DNA of 64,000 bases, from the NCBI RefSeq assembly GCF_016617715.1, contig NZ_CP067225.1, forward strand, positions 2,920,001 to 2,984,000, read 5' to 3'. Position 1 is the first letter of the stretch. The number at the start of each line of letters is the position of its first letter. The stretch is from Paracoccus sp. MC1862 (GTDB taxonomy: Bacteria > Pseudomonadota > Alphaproteobacteria > Rhodobacterales > Rhodobacteraceae). Below the pieces are notes generated by a model. The model worked only from the letters and a program-made list of their open reading frames with translations, did no database searches and was not told the origin of the DNA. The translations under genes were made by a program, and so were the position numbers. This document shows, in pieces, positions 53,363 through 63,018 of this stretch.

Positions 53363-54270
53363 GCGAAGATCAGCGACGACAGCCGCCGGCGCCCCTTCTG
53401 CACCAGAGGGTCGGTGGGCGGCAGCGCGTCGAAGATCGTCAGCAGCTGCGCCTTGGCGGCGCCGTCGTTCCAGTCGCGGTCGCGACGGAAGGATTCGAGC
53501 AACTGGTCGATGGCCTCCTCGACCCGGCCCGCGGCGTGCAGCGCGGTCGCATAGTCGAAGCGGGCCTGGCTGTCCGAAGGGTCGGCGTTCACCCGCGATT
53601 CCAGATCCGCCAGCGGCCCGGCATTGGCGGCCTGCCGGGCCAGCGCCAGTTGCGCGCGGGCGGCCTCGACCGGGGCGGCCGTGGCGACGGCGGCAGGCAC
53701 CTGCCCCAGCGCCGCCTCGGCCGCTTCGGTGTCGCCCCCGGCCAACTGGGCGCGGATCAGCCCGCCCCAGGCCTGCGGGTTTTCGGGTTCTTCTCCCAGA
53801 ATTGCGGCAAAGGTTTCGACGGCATCCAGCGCGGCGCCTTCGGCAAGCATCGCCTCGGCGGCTTCCAGCGCGGCGCCGAGGCCGCCGTCATCGCCGCCCA
53901 AAGCCGCCAGCTTGTCCACGAAAGCCTTGATCTGGCTCTGCGGGATCGCGCCTTGGAAGGCATCGACCGGCTGGCCCTGGAAGAAGGCATAAACGGTCGG
54001 GATCGACTGCACCCGCAACTGCTGGGCGATCATCTGGTTCTTGTCCACATCGACCTTGGCCATCCTGACCCGGCCCTTGTGGCGGGCGACCTCGGCCTCA
54101 AGCTGCGGACCCAGCGTCTTGCACGGGCCGCACCATGTCGCCCAGAAATCCACGATCACCGGCACCTGCATCGAGGCGTCGATCACCTCGGCCATGAAAT
54201 CGGCCTCGGTCACGTCCTTGATGAAATCGGCGGTGTTCGGCGGCGTCTCGCCCGAGCCTTGCAGCAGCAT
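53359..54270 (-). CDS. ybbN: YbbN/CnoX-type thioredoxin-TPR co-chaperone
   Basis: A 303-residue cytoplasmic protein. An N-terminal thioredoxin domain holds WCGPCK, followed by FFQGQPVDAFQGAIP. From about residue 135 there are tetratricopeptide-like helices, with alanine-rich repeats to the C-terminus. Relatives protect folding proteins and hand them to GroEL/DnaK. Unlike E. coli YbbN (SxxC), the active site keeps both cysteines, so it may also work as a reductase. Confidence 0.88.
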   Translation of the reverse strand: MLLQGSGETPPNTADFIKDVTEADFMAEVIDASMQVPVIVDFWATWCGPCKTLGPQLEAEVARHKGRVRMAKVDVDKNQMIAQQLRVQSIPTVYAFFQGQPVDAFQGAIPQSQIKAFVDKLAALGGDDGGLGAALEAAEAMLAEGAALDAVETFAAILGEEPENPQAWGGLIRAQLAGGDTEAAEAALGQVPAAVATAAPVEAARAQLALARQAANAGPLADLESRVNADPSDSQARFDYATALHAAGRVEEAIDQLLESFRRDRDWNDGAAKAQLLTIFDALPPTDPLVQKGRRRLSSLIFA

Positions 54271-54347
54271 CGTCCTGATCCCCGGAGTGTTTCTTCAATT
54301 GGCCGCAATATGGGCGTTGGCGCGCGGGACCGGAAGGGGCCTTGCGG

Positions 54348-55139
54348 TCACACGCTCAGGTCGAAGCAGGCGAAGACGGGGACGTGGTCGCTGGGCTGAT
54401 CCCATCCCCGCACGGGGCGCAGGATGCGGCTGGCGTGGCCCGCCTGCGCGATGTCGGCGGTCGCCCAGATGTGGTCCAGCCTGCGGCCCTTGTCGGCCGC
54501 GTCCCAGTCGCGGGCGCGATAGCTCCACCAAGAATAAAGCTTGCCGTCGGGGATATCCTTGCGCGTGACATCCACCCAGTCGCCCGCGTCCTGCGTCTGG
54601 GCCAGATGCTCGATCTCGATGGGGGTATGGCTGACGATCCTCTGCATCGCCTTGTGGGACCAGACGTCATCCTCCATCGGCGCGATGTTGAGGTCACCGA
54701 CGAGGATCGACCGCGCGGGCTTTTCCGAATGGAAGCTGTCGCGCATGTCGGTCAGGTAGTCGAGTTTCTGGCCGAACTTGATATTGACCTCGCGGTCCGG
54801 GACATCGCCGCCTGCGGGGACATAAACGTTGTGGATGGTGACGCCGTTCTCCAGCCTTGCGGCGACATGGCGGGCGTGGCCCAGCCCTGCGTGGTCCTGG
54901 TCGCCCGCATCGATGATCGGCAGGCGCGACAGGATCGCCACGCCGTTGTAACCGCGCTGGCCGCGGGCCACGATCCAGCGATAGCCGAGATCGTGGAACA
55001 GATCGAAGGGCATCTTCTCGATCGGCGACTTGCATTCCTGCAGGCAGAGGATGTCCGGGGCTTCCTCGCCCAGAAGACGGGTGACGAGACCGGCCCGCAG
55101 GCGGACCGAGTTGATGTTCCAGGTGGCAATGGTGAACAT
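54348..55139 (-). CDS. xthA: exodeoxyribonuclease III
   Basis: A 263-residue AP endonuclease/3' exonuclease for base-excision repair. The active-site set is visible: the Glu in CLQECKS, the Asp-Asn pair of LVGDLNIAP, and the Asp-His of SDHVPVF. The start MFTIATWNINS at 55139 is typical; longer readings go into the GST intergenic region. It lies divergently from the GST gene (40 bases apart). Confidence 0.94.
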   Translation of the reverse strand: MFTIATWNINSVRLRAGLVTRLLGEEAPDILCLQECKSPIEKMPFDLFHDLGYRWIVARGQRGYNGVAILSRLPIIDAGDQDHAGLGHARHVAARLENGVTIHNVYVPAGGDVPDREVNIKFGQKLDYLTDMRDSFHSEKPARSILVGDLNIAPMEDDVWSHKAMQRIVSHTPIEIEHLAQTQDAGDWVDVTRKDIPDGKLYSWWSYRARDWDAADKGRRLDHIWATADIAQAGHASRILRPVRGWDQPSDHVPVFACFDLSV

Positions 55140-55179
55140 GGGGCGCGACTTAACGCGCAGCGCGGGAAAGGGGAAGCCG

Positions 55180-56154
55180 ATGAACCAGCTTGTGGACGGG
55201 GTCTGGACCAAGGGCAGCATCGGGGCGTCGAAAAAGGACGGCGCCTACAAGCGCCAGAACGCGGGCTTCCGCAACTGGTGCACGCCGGGCGGCGAGGCAG
55301 GGCCATCGGGGCAGGGGGGCTTTCAGGCGGAAAGCGGGCGCTATCACCTCTACGTCTCCTACGCCTGCCCATGGGCGCACCGGACGCTGATCTTCCGCGA
55401 ACTCAAGGGACTTGCGCCGCATATCGACGTCTCGGTGGTCCATCCGGTGATGGGGGACGAGGGCTGGACCTTCGCCACCGATTTCGACGGGGCCACCGGC
55501 GACCCGCTGTTCGGGTCCGACTACCTGCGCGAGATCTACCTGCGCGCCGACCCGAAGATGACCGGCAAGGTCACGGTGCCGGTCCTCTGGGACAAGCAGC
55601 AGAACACCATCGTATCCAACGAATCGAGCGAGATCATCCGCATGCTGGACAGCGCCTTCGACGCGCTGACCGGGAACGAGGCGCATTACTGGCCCGAGGA
55701 CCTGCGCGCCGAGATCGAGGCGGTGAACGAGCGCGTCTATCCGAACTTCAACAACGGGGTCTATCGCGCCGGTTTCGCCGCCACGCAAGCCGCCTATGAC
55801 GAGGCCATCGGCCCCGTTTTCGAGACGATGGAGTGGGCCGACGACATCCTTTCGCGCCAGCGCTACCTGACCGGGGACCGGCTGACCGAGGCCGACTGGC
55901 GCATGTTCACCAGCGCCGTGCGCTTCGACACGGTCTATCACACGCATTTCAAGTGCAACCGCCAGTGGCTGCGCGACTATCCGAACCTCTGGGCCTGGAC
56001 GCGCGAACTTTACCAGATGCCCGGCATCGCCCCCACCGTGCGGCAGGACCACATCACCCACCACTACTACCGCAGCCACCCCGACCTGAACCCGCACGGC
56101 CTGATCCCGATCAACCCGGTGATCGACTGGGACGAGCCGCACGGACGCGGCTGA
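55180..56154 (+). CDS. glutathionyl-hydroquinone reductase (Xi-class GST)
   Basis: A 324-residue glutathione transferase of the YqjG/ECM4 type, which uses a Cys to reduce glutathionyl-hydroquinones. The catalytic Cys is in YACPWAHRTLIFRELKGL. The family's C-terminal GHYYRSHPDLNPHGLIP-like ending (HHYYRSHPDLNPHGLIPINP) is present. The ATG at 55180 follows GGGAAAGGGGAAG. It is followed by a hairpin used mainly by the opposite-strand cenR. Confidence 0.9.
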   Translation: MNQLVDGVWTKGSIGASKKDGAYKRQNAGFRNWCTPGGEAGPSGQGGFQAESGRYHLYVSYACPWAHRTLIFRELKGLAPHIDVSVVHPVMGDEGWTFATDFDGATGDPLFGSDYLREIYLRADPKMTGKVTVPVLWDKQQNTIVSNESSEIIRMLDSAFDALTGNEAHYWPEDLRAEIEAVNERVYPNFNNGVYRAGFAATQAAYDEAIGPVFETMEWADDILSRQRYLTGDRLTEADWRMFTSAVRFDTVYHTHFKCNRQWLRDYPNLWAWTRELYQMPGIAPTVRQDHITHHYYRSHPDLNPHGLIPINPVIDWDEPHGRG

Positions 56155-56163
56155 CCCGCGCAG

Positions 56164-56189
56164 AAAAAAACCCCGGCGCAATGCCGGGG
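56164..56189 (-). terminator. intrinsic terminator of the cenR transcript
   Basis: On the minus strand a perfect 7-base stem (CCCCGGC with GCCGGGG, loop ATTGC) is followed by seven T. It lies 90 bases past the cenR stop. It is a textbook Rho-independent terminator in this direction; on the plus strand there is no U-run. Confidence 0.88.
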
Positions 56190-56278
56190 CCAGTAAGACA
56201 GGGAGGGAGGAATGTGGCCGCGTCCCCGGCCACTGGGCTTCGTCCGTTCAACGCGCGGGGGGCGGTGCGGTTCCCGCC
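56190..56278 (-). ncRNA. candidate 3'-UTR regulatory RNA downstream of cenR
   Basis: Between the cenR stop and its terminator, the transcript carries a hairpin (GUGGCC, 8-base loop, GGCCAC at 56214-56233) and then an unpaired CCUCCCUCCC tract (56201-56210), which is complementary to Shine-Dalgarno sequences. A CCAGU/ACUGG pair could also close a larger loop that exposes the tract. This layout resembles anti-SD sRNAs known from Rhodobacteraceae. No transcript evidence is available here. Confidence 0.35.
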
Positions 56279-56965
56279 TCAGGCCACCAGCCGGTAGCCG
56301 CCGCTTTCCGTAACCAGCAGCCGCGCGTTGGACGGCTCCGGCTCGATCTTCTGGCGCAGGCGGTAGATGTGGGTTTCCAGCGTGTGGGTGGTGACGCCCG
56401 CATTGTAGCCCCAGACCTCGTGCAGCAGCACGTCGCGCGGCACGACCCCGTCCTGCGCGCGGTACAGGAACTTGAGGATGTTGGTTTCCTTCTCGGTCAG
56501 GCGGATCTTGCGGTCCTTGCCGTCGATCAGCATCTTCATCGACGGCTTGAAGGTATAAGGCCCAAGCTGGAAGATCGCGTCCTCGGACTGCTCGTGCGTG
56601 CGCAACTGGGCGCGCAGGCGGGCCAGCAGGACGGGGAACTTGAACGGCTTGGTGATGTAGTCGTTCGCCCCCGAATCGAGGCCGAGGATCGTGTCGGCGT
56701 CGGTGTCGTGGCCCGTCAGCATGACGATGGGGCATTTCACCCCCTGCTTGCGCAGCCGCTTGCAGAGTTCCCGCCCGTCGGTGTCGGGCAGGCCCACGTC
56801 CAGAACCACCAGGTCGAAGATCGCGCCCTTGGTCTTTTCCACCGCCTCGGCGCCGGTGCCGGCCTCGAAGACGTCGAAATCCTCGGTCGCGACCAGTTGC
56901 TCGGCCAGCGCCTCGCGCAGGTCTTCCTCGTCGTCCACAAGAAGGATCTTCTTCAGTCCGGCCAT
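56279..56965 (-). CDS. cenR: OmpR-family response regulator, CenR-like
   Basis: A 228-residue response regulator. The receiver domain (1-120) has Asp11-Asp12, phosphoacceptor Asp56, Thr84 and Lys106. The C-terminal OmpR-type winged helix (about 135-228) closes with THTLETHIYRLRQKIE and LVTESGGYRL. Long stretches match the CenR family, the cell-envelope regulator of Caulobacter and Rhodobacter, which is essential there. No cognate kinase gene is adjacent. The start is placed at 56965, behind GGAGG; an ATG 12 bases upstream lacks a site. Name by similarity only. Confidence 0.75.
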   Translation of the reverse strand: MAGLKKILLVDDEEDLREALAEQLVATEDFDVFEAGTGAEAVEKTKGAIFDLVVLDVGLPDTDGRELCKRLRKQGVKCPIVMLTGHDTDADTILGLDSGANDYITKPFKFPVLLARLRAQLRTHEQSEDAIFQLGPYTFKPSMKMLIDGKDRKIRLTEKETNILKFLYRAQDGVVPRDVLLHEVWGYNAGVTTHTLETHIYRLRQKIEPEPSNARLLVTESGGYRLVA

Positions 56966-57101
56966 TGCAGCCTCCATCGGTTGCGCTTTGGCGGCAAGAT
57001 GGCGCAGGGATGCCCGGCGTCCAGCGGGTTGAAACCTTTCTCACAAGCAGTTGTCGCGGGGCGCCCTTATGTTACGGATTGTTTCAGGATTTGCCCGCCC
57101 C

Positions 57102-58163
57102 ATGACCCTGCTGCCCACCCTGACCGAGACGATCAGCCGCGCCCGCACCGACCTGCGGGTGGGGCTGCCGGTCGTGATCGACGGCCATCTGGCGGCGGCA
57201 GTCGAGACACTGTCGCCGGCCCGGTTGGCGGGGATTCGGGGATTCGGCAAGTCCGTGGTGGCGCTGACGGACCGCCGGGCCGAGACGCTGAAGGCGCGGG
57301 CCTATGACGGCGATCTGGCGCGGGTCGAGTTGCCCCCGGACGCCGACCTGACATGGCTGCGGGCGGTGGCAGACCCCTCGGATGACCTGCGGGTGCCGAT
57401 GAAGGGGCCGCTGTTCACCCGGCGCGATGGTGACCCCGCGCCCCACCGCGCAGCCTTGGCGCTGGCGAAGTCGGCGCAGCTTCTGCCCGCCGTGCTGGTG
57501 GTGCCGGTTGATGCTCCGCCCCCCGGCCTGACCGTCCTGCCCGCCGGCCCGACGCTGGCGCAGCTTGCCGCCGAGGCGGCGCTGTCGCCTGTCGCCGCCG
57601 CCCGCCTGCCCATTGCGGCGGCCGAGCACACCCGCCTGCACATCCTGCGACCCGACGACGGCAGCGACGAGCATTACGCCATCGAGATCGGCGAGCCGCC
57701 CCGCGATGCCGCCGTGCTGGCTCGGCTGCATTCGGCCTGCTTCACCGGCGACGTGCTGGGCAGCCTCAAATGCGACTGCGGCCCGCAGTTGCACGCGGCG
57801 CTGGCGGCGATGGGGGCCGAGGGCGCGGGGGTGCTTTTATATCTCAACCAGGAAGGCAGGGGCATCGGCCTTGCCAACAAGATGCGTGCCTATGACCTGC
57901 AGGCCCAGGGCTTCGACACGGTGCAGGCGAACCACCGGCTGGGCTTCGAGGACGACGAGCGCGACTTCCGCCTTGGCGCCGCCATGCTGCGGCGGCTGGG
58001 ATTCTCGGCGGTGCGGCTGATGACGAACAACCCGCGCAAGGTGGCGATGATGGAAGGCCACGGCATCCGGGTGGTCGAGCGCGTCCCCCTTCAGGTCGGC
58101 CGCAACCGCTGGAACGACGCATACCTGACGATCAAGCGCGACAAGTCGGGGCATCTGCTGTGA
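57102..58163 (+). CDS. ribA: GTP cyclohydrolase II with degenerate RibB-like N-terminal domain
   Basis: A 353-residue riboflavin-pathway protein. Residues about 170-353 are GTP cyclohydrolase II: zinc ligands Cys213, Cys224 and Cys226 (CFTGDVLGSLKCDCG), and the active segment NQEGRGIGLANK. Residues 1-165 resemble a DHBP synthase but without the catalytic acidic motifs, a pattern seen in other alphaproteobacteria. I use the ATG at 57102; a TTG at 57051 and an ATG at 57069 are in frame. Divergent from cenR. Confidence 0.9.
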   Translation: MTLLPTLTETISRARTDLRVGLPVVIDGHLAAAVETLSPARLAGIRGFGKSVVALTDRRAETLKARAYDGDLARVELPPDADLTWLRAVADPSDDLRVPMKGPLFTRRDGDPAPHRAALALAKSAQLLPAVLVVPVDAPPPGLTVLPAGPTLAQLAAEAALSPVAAARLPIAAAEHTRLHILRPDDGSDEHYAIEIGEPPRDAAVLARLHSACFTGDVLGSLKCDCGPQLHAALAAMGAEGAGVLLYLNQEGRGIGLANKMRAYDLQAQGFDTVQANHRLGFEDDERDFRLGAAMLRRLGFSAVRLMTNNPRKVAMMEGHGIRVVERVPLQVGRNRWNDAYLTIKRDKSGHLL

Positions 58164-58248
58164 GGCGGCAGCCTGCAGGCCATGGGCAGCGTCCGTCCCG
58201 GCCGCGCCCCGCCATTGCGGTTTTCCGAACCGAGATGGAGGATCGGCC

Positions 58249-58863
58249 ATGACCCTGCACCCGCAGATGGCAGGGGACGCCTGCCGCGCCCCGGATCGGC
58301 CCCGGTCTGCGCCCATCGCGCAGAGGGACGACATGGTCCTGACGCCCCTTGGCCTGCGTTTCGGGGGCCGCCTGATCCCCTGCGGCATTGGCCGCGCCGG
58401 CGTCTCGGCCGCCAAGCGCGAGGGCGACGGCGCGACCCCCGCAGGCGTCCACCGGATCGTCGGGCTGCTGTATCGCCCCGACCGGATCGCGCGGCCCGCG
58501 CCTTGGGCCGAGCCCATCGGTCCCGGCGATCTCTGGTGCGATGACAGCGGCCATCCTGCCTATAACCGCTGGGTGCGGGCGCCCCTTGCCGCCAGCCACG
58601 AGCGGCTGCGGCGGCCCGATCCGCTTTACGACCTGGTGCTGGTCACGGACTGGAACTGGCCTGTTGCCCGGGCGGGGAAGGGGTCGGCCATCTTCCTGCA
58701 CCAGTGGCGGCGCCCGCGCCATCCCACGGCCGGTTGCATCGCATTCTCACGGCGCGACCTGATGCGGATCGCCGGCCTTGCCCCGCCCGGCACAAGGCTG
58801 ATCGTGCCCGCCACGCTTGCGGGCCGCATGGGCAGGCGCGGCGCGGTCGCCCATGGCGCCTGA
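58249..58863 (+). CDS. L,D-transpeptidase (YkuD-domain) family protein
   Basis: A 204-residue protein with the YkuD catalytic signature: His151 in FLHQ and Cys163 in HPTAGCIAF, the nucleophile for peptidoglycan cross-linking or lipoprotein attachment. No clear signal peptide is seen, unusual for an enzyme acting in the periplasm; some stand-alone members are similar. The ATG at 58249 follows GGAGGATCGG; an alternative ATG at 58333 follows AGAGGGACG and is nearer to the usual family start. Confidence 0.82.
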   Translation: MTLHPQMAGDACRAPDRPRSAPIAQRDDMVLTPLGLRFGGRLIPCGIGRAGVSAAKREGDGATPAGVHRIVGLLYRPDRIARPAPWAEPIGPGDLWCDDSGHPAYNRWVRAPLAASHERLRRPDPLYDLVLVTDWNWPVARAGKGSAIFLHQWRRPRHPTAGCIAFSRRDLMRIAGLAPPGTRLIVPATLAGRMGRRGAVAHGA

Positions 58864-58964
58864 GTTGCGCCCTCCCCGCAGGGGCGGCGATGGAGGCGGG
58901 TGAATCGCCTTCCGGCAGGCGGCGCCAGGTTTCCCGCCGCGCAATCCGCCCTTATGTTCAGGCC

Positions 58965-59582
58965 ATGACCGACCGGATCGACTCTTTCCTGCGCCCATCC
59001 GTCCCCCGCGCCTTCATGGGCGTGATCGTCGCCTGCGTCGCGGTCCACCTGCTGACGCTGTCGCCCGCGCTGCGGGAATGGGCGATGCTGCACGGGGCGC
59101 TCTGGCCGCAGCTTCTGCAGGATGTCAGGCCGATGTTTCCCGGCCAGCAGGTGACGATGTTCCTCACCTACGGCTTCCTGCATGGCGGGCTGCTGCACCT
59201 GGGGATGAACATGCTGGCGCTTTACGTGCTGGCGCGCTCGCTGTCGGTGGCGATGCGGGGGGGCGCGATGGTCGCGCTTTACGTCGTGGCCCAGGTGGTG
59301 GCGGGTGTGGTGCAGTTGTGGCTGTCCGACAGCCCCTATCCGGTGGTCGGCGCATCCGGCGCGATCTTCGGACTGGCGGGGGCCGAGATCGCCATTGCCG
59401 CGCGCATCCAGCTTGCAAAGGGCGGCAGCCTGCGCCTGCTGGCCGGGCCGGTCCTGCAGTTCGTCCTGCTGAACGTGGCGCTGACGCTGGCGGTGCCGAA
59501 CATCGCCTGGCAGGCGCATCTGGGCGGGGCGCTGGCCGGGGTGGTGATCGGGGCGCTTTACCGTCCTCGGCTGCGGCGCTGA
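58965..59582 (+). CDS. rhomboid-family intramembrane serine protease
   Basis: A 205-residue protein with six hydrophobic segments. The catalytic dyad is Ser131 in GASGAIFG and His185 in AHLGGALAG; the L1-loop residues HLGMN are at 78-82. This is the minimal six-helix bacterial form. Substrate unknown. The start is at 58965 (MTDRID), without an obvious strong ribosome site. Confidence 0.9.
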   Translation: MTDRIDSFLRPSVPRAFMGVIVACVAVHLLTLSPALREWAMLHGALWPQLLQDVRPMFPGQQVTMFLTYGFLHGGLLHLGMNMLALYVLARSLSVAMRGGAMVALYVVAQVVAGVVQLWLSDSPYPVVGASGAIFGLAGAEIAIAARIQLAKGGSLRLLAGPVLQFVLLNVALTLAVPNIAWQAHLGGALAGVVIGALYRPRLRR

Positions 59583-59583
59583 G

Positions 59584-60375
59584 TCAGGCCGGGGGTTCCC
59601 CGCGCGTGTCAGCGGAGGAGTCCTCGGTCTGCGCTGGTAGTTCGCTGCCCGTCCCCTGCGCCTCTACGTCAGGTTCGGGCAGCGGGACGGCGTCTGTTTC
59701 CGATGCGTCGCCGGCGGGTTCCGGCGCTTCATCAGCTTCGGCCTCGGGCGCGCCGCTCAGCCGCCGCATGGCGGGGCGCAGGGTTTCGGCCGGGGCATGG
59801 ATCAGGTCCAGCGGGTCGAGGTCCGGCTCGCGCGACAGATGCTCGGCCAGCAGCCGGTGGGCAAGGCCGTAGCCCGCCCATTTGCGGATGTTGCCGCGGC
59901 CCTCGAACCACAGCCCGCGGTCGAGATCGCGCCAGGCCCATTCCGTCATCGCCCGCTTCGCCAGCCCCGAGGGCGGCGTGGTTGCGTCCCATGGGTCGGG
60001 CGGTCCGCCCAGCACGCGGGCGACGAAACGCCCGGCCAGCCCCTCGCTGACCAGCACCTCGCCCAGCGAGCGGCCATAGCCGGGACGTTCCCACCGGACG
60101 AGGTGATGAAGCTCGCGCACCATCCGCCGCACCGTAAGGTCATGGGCGAAGCGCGCGGGCGACAGGGTCAGCTCGATCACGCCCGGCGCGCGGGCGGTGC
60201 CGAGGACGCCCCAGTCGGACCCCCCGTCACCCGCCTGCACCACGAGGTCGAAGTCGGGCAGGTCGAGGTGGCCCGTCGCCAGCGCCACCGATTCGGCGAC
60301 GGCTGCCCTGACCTCGGGCATGATGCCGGTCAGCGCGTGGCGGGCGTTCAGGAAATGGACCTGCCAGTAGGGCAT
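59584..60375 (-). CDS. DUF2268-like putative zinc protease with altered HExxH
   Basis: A 263-residue protein matching the DUF2268 putative protease pattern: VRELHHLVRWERPGYGRSLGEVLVSEGLA. The expected HExxH reads R87-E-L-H-H, so the first zinc ligand is Arg here; Glu88, His91 and the later Glu111 remain. A low-complexity acidic/Pro tail (from about 205) extends the C-terminus. It lies downstream of ftsK on the same strand with a 20-base gap. Confidence 0.6.
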   Translation of the reverse strand: MPYWQVHFLNARHALTGIMPEVRAAVAESVALATGHLDLPDFDLVVQAGDGGSDWGVLGTARAPGVIELTLSPARFAHDLTVRRMVRELHHLVRWERPGYGRSLGEVLVSEGLAGRFVARVLGGPPDPWDATTPPSGLAKRAMTEWAWRDLDRGLWFEGRGNIRKWAGYGLAHRLLAEHLSREPDLDPLDLIHAPAETLRPAMRRLSGAPEAEADEAPEPAGDASETDAVPLPEPDVEAQGTGSELPAQTEDSSADTRGEPPA

Positions 60376-60395
60376 GGCGCGCCGGTGACCGAGGC

Positions 60396-63011
60396 TCAGA
60401 CCTCGGGCACCAGAACCTCGCGCTTGCCGACGTGGTTCGCGGGGCTGACGACGCCCTGCTCCTCCATCTGCTCGACCAGCCGGGCGGCCTTGTTGTAGCC
60501 GATGGCGAGCTTCCTCTGGATGTAGCTGGTGGAACATTTGCGGTCCTTGGCCACGATCGCCACCGCCTGATCGTAAAGCGCGTCGTCCGAGCCGTCGCTG
60601 GCGAGGATCTGGTCGATCTCGGCGTCCCGTTCGTCTTCGGGGCTTTCGATCACGGTGGACACATATTGCGGCGGGCCGAAGGACTTGAGGTGGGTGACGA
60701 CCTCTTCGACCTCTTCGTCCGACACGAAGGGGCCATGCACGCGGGTGATGCGGCTTCCCCCGGCCATGTAAAGCATGTCGCCCATGCCCAGAAGCTGCTC
60801 GGCCCCCATCTCGCCCAGGATGGTGCGCGAGTCGATCTTGCTTGTCACCTGGAAGCTGATCCGGGTCGGGAAGTTCGCCTTGATCGTGCCCGTGATGACA
60901 TCGACCGATGGGCGCTGCGTCGCCATGACGATGTGGATGCCGGACGCGCGGGCCATCTGCGCGAGGCGCTGGATGCAGGCCTCGATTTCCTTGCCCGCGA
61001 CCATCATCAGGTCGGCCATCTCGTCCACGATGACGACGATATAGGGGAAGGTCTCGGGCTGGAACTCCTCGGTCTCGAAGACCGGCTCGCCGGTGTCCTC
61101 GTCAAAGCCGGTCTGCATGGTGCGGCGGAACAACTCTCCCCGCTCCAGCGCCTCGCGGACGCGGCTGTTGTAGCCCTCGATGTTGCGGACGCCCATCTTG
61201 GACATCTTGCGGTAGCGTTCCTCCATTTCCGAGACGACCCATTTCAGGGCCACGACGGCCTTCTTGGGGTCGGTCACGACGGGGGACAGCAGATGCGGGA
61301 TGCCGTCGTAGACCGACAGTTCCAGCATCTTGGGGTCGATCATGATCAGCCGGCATTCCTCGGGCGTCAGCTTGTAGAGCAGGCTCAGGATCATCGTGTT
61401 GATGGCCACGGACTTGCCCGAGCCGGTTGTCCCCGCGATCAGCAGGTGCGGCATCTTGGCGAGGTTCGCCACCACCGGCTCGCCGCCGATGTCCTTGCCC
61501 AAGGCCAGCGGCAGCGGCACGGCGCTGTCGGCGAAGGGACCCGAGGACAGGATCTCGCGCAGCACGACCTTTTCGCGGCGCTGGTTCGGCAGCTCGATCC
61601 CGATCACGGTGCGGCCGGGCACGGTGGACACGCGGGCCGACAGCGCCGACATCGATCGGGCGATGTCGTCGGCCAACCCGATCACCCGGCTGGCCTTGAG
61701 CCCCGGTGCGGGTTCCAGTTCGTAAAGCGTCACCACCGGGCCGGGATGGACGGCGGTGATCTGGCCCTTGACGCCATAGTCGTCCAGCACCGCTTCCAGC
61801 ATCCGGGCGTTCTCGGCAAGTGCTTCCTGGCTCGGCGTGTGGCGCTCGACCGTGGCGGGGGCGGCCAGCAGCGACAGTGGCGGGCGTTCGTAAAGGCTGT
61901 TGTCGAAGGACGACGCGGGCAGCGCCGGCTCGCGCGGGGATGCGGCTTGCGGCGGGGGCGGCACGGCGGCCCGGACGCTTTCCATCAGCGGGGCAGGGGG
62001 GACCGGCGCGCGGCCAGTCAGGCGCGCGGTGACGGCGGCCAGGGTCGAGCGGCCGTCCTCTGCCGGCTGGCGGGCCTCCGGCTCGGGATCGGTGCGGTGA
62101 TGGCGGATGGCGTCGGTGATGCGGGCGCTGACCTCCCCGGCATCCGGCGCGGCGGTCGCCTCGTCGTAATGGGGGTCAGGCTCGACCAGTTCGGGCTGCA
62201 GGACCTCGGGTTCGGGTGGAGGGCGCAGGCGCGAGAACATGCCCGAAGGCGCCGGCTCTGCCTCGGGCAAGGCCTCGGGCGCCTGCTCTTTGGCTGCGGC
62301 GGTGCGCTGGCGCCAGGCCTCGGCCCGGCGACGGACCTCGCGGGCGGCGATGACCGAGGCGCTTGCGCCCCGCCCCAGAAGGGTCATCGTCAGGTCATAG
62401 GCGGTCGCCAGCCCGGCCGACAGGAACCGGCCGATCCCCATCAGCTCGCGCCGGTCGAAGCCGAGGACGAAGGCCACGATCGCCACCGTGCCGATCGCGG
62501 TCAGGAAGGCCAGGATCTTCAGCCCGGCGGCGGCGCTGACGGGCAGCAGGCCCAGCATCGCGCCCATCAGCATGTCGCCGAGATAGCCGCCGAGGCCGAA
62601 GCTCTGCGTCCAGCCCTCGGGCGGGACCAGCGAGCTTGCGTGGACCGACACGACCACCATGGCAATGGGGGTGAAGACGCCGCGCAGCAGCCGCTCCTCG
62701 CCTTGGTGCAGCATCAGGCGCAGGCCCCAGAAAATGCCCGAAACCGCCAGCATCCAGCTTCCCTGCCCCACGATCATGAACAGGGCCGAGGCGATATAGG
62801 CGCCCAGCCGCCCCAGCAGGTTCTGGGCCGGCTGGTCGGTCGCGGTGCCCACGCCGGGGTCGTCGGGCGTGTAGGAAAACAGTATCATGGCGACCAGAAC
62901 GCCTGCCACGATCAGTCCGGCGCCCGCCAGTTCCTTGCTGCGGCGCTGCAGCGCCACTTGCGTGGTCTGGTCGAACAGCGGGTCGCGGTGTCTCGCGTGC
63001 CAGCTCGCCAT
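60396..63011 (-). CDS. ftsK: DNA translocase FtsK
   Basis: An 871-residue septal DNA pump. Four or five N-terminal membrane helices (about 28-185) are followed by a Pro-rich linker, the RecA-like motor with Walker A GTTGSGKS (about 525-532) and DEMADLMM Walker B, and a C-terminal winged-helix gamma domain that reads KOPS ([21 protein letters not shown]). Its client XerC is encoded at 4-5 kb. The ATG at 63011 ([10 protein letters not shown]) is preferred over 63032. Confidence 0.95.
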   Translation of the reverse strand: MASWHARHRDPLFDQTTQVALQRRSKELAGAGLIVAGVLVAMILFSYTPDDPGVGTATDQPAQNLLGRLGAYIASALFMIVGQGSWMLAVSGIFWGLRLMLHQGEERLLRGVFTPIAMVVVSVHASSLVPPEGWTQSFGLGGYLGDMLMGAMLGLLPVSAAAGLKILAFLTAIGTVAIVAFVLGFDRRELMGIGRFLSAGLATAYDLTMTLLGRGASASVIAAREVRRRAEAWRQRTAAAKEQAPEALPEAEPAPSGMFSRLRPPPEPEVLQPELVEPDPHYDEATAAPDAGEVSARITDAIRHHRTDPEPEARQPAEDGRSTLAAVTARLTGRAPVPPAPLMESVRAAVPPPPQAASPREPALPASSFDNSLYERPPLSLLAAPATVERHTPSQEALAENARMLEAVLDDYGVKGQITAVHPGPVVTLYELEPAPGLKASRVIGLADDIARSMSALSARVSTVPGRTVIGIELPNQRREKVVLREILSSGPFADSAVPLPLALGKDIGGEPVVANLAKMPHLLIAGTTGSGKSVAINTMILSLLYKLTPEECRLIMIDPKMLELSVYDGIPHLLSPVVTDPKKAVVALKWVVSEMEERYRKMSKMGVRNIEGYNSRVREALERGELFRRTMQTGFDEDTGEPVFETEEFQPETFPYIVVIVDEMADLMMVAGKEIEACIQRLAQMARASGIHIVMATQRPSVDVITGTIKANFPTRISFQVTSKIDSRTILGEMGAEQLLGMGDMLYMAGGSRITRVHGPFVSDEEVEEVVTHLKSFGPPQYVSTVIESPEDERDAEIDQILASDGSDDALYDQAVAIVAKDRKCSTSYIQRKLAIGYNKAARLVEQMEEQGVVSPANHVGKREVLVPEV

Positions 63012-63018
63012 GCCTGCC

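Noticed and set aside
56212..56313. 33-codon frame with a perfect-looking ribosome site (GGGAGGGAGGA) after the GST gene
   Set aside because: The peptide is Arg/Pro-rich with no pattern and runs into the antisense of cenR. The purine tract is better explained as the complement of the C/U tract in the cenR 3' UTR.
56966..57101. Possible FMN riboswitch ahead of ribA
   Set aside because: The region is only 136 bases and shows none of the conserved RFN helices.
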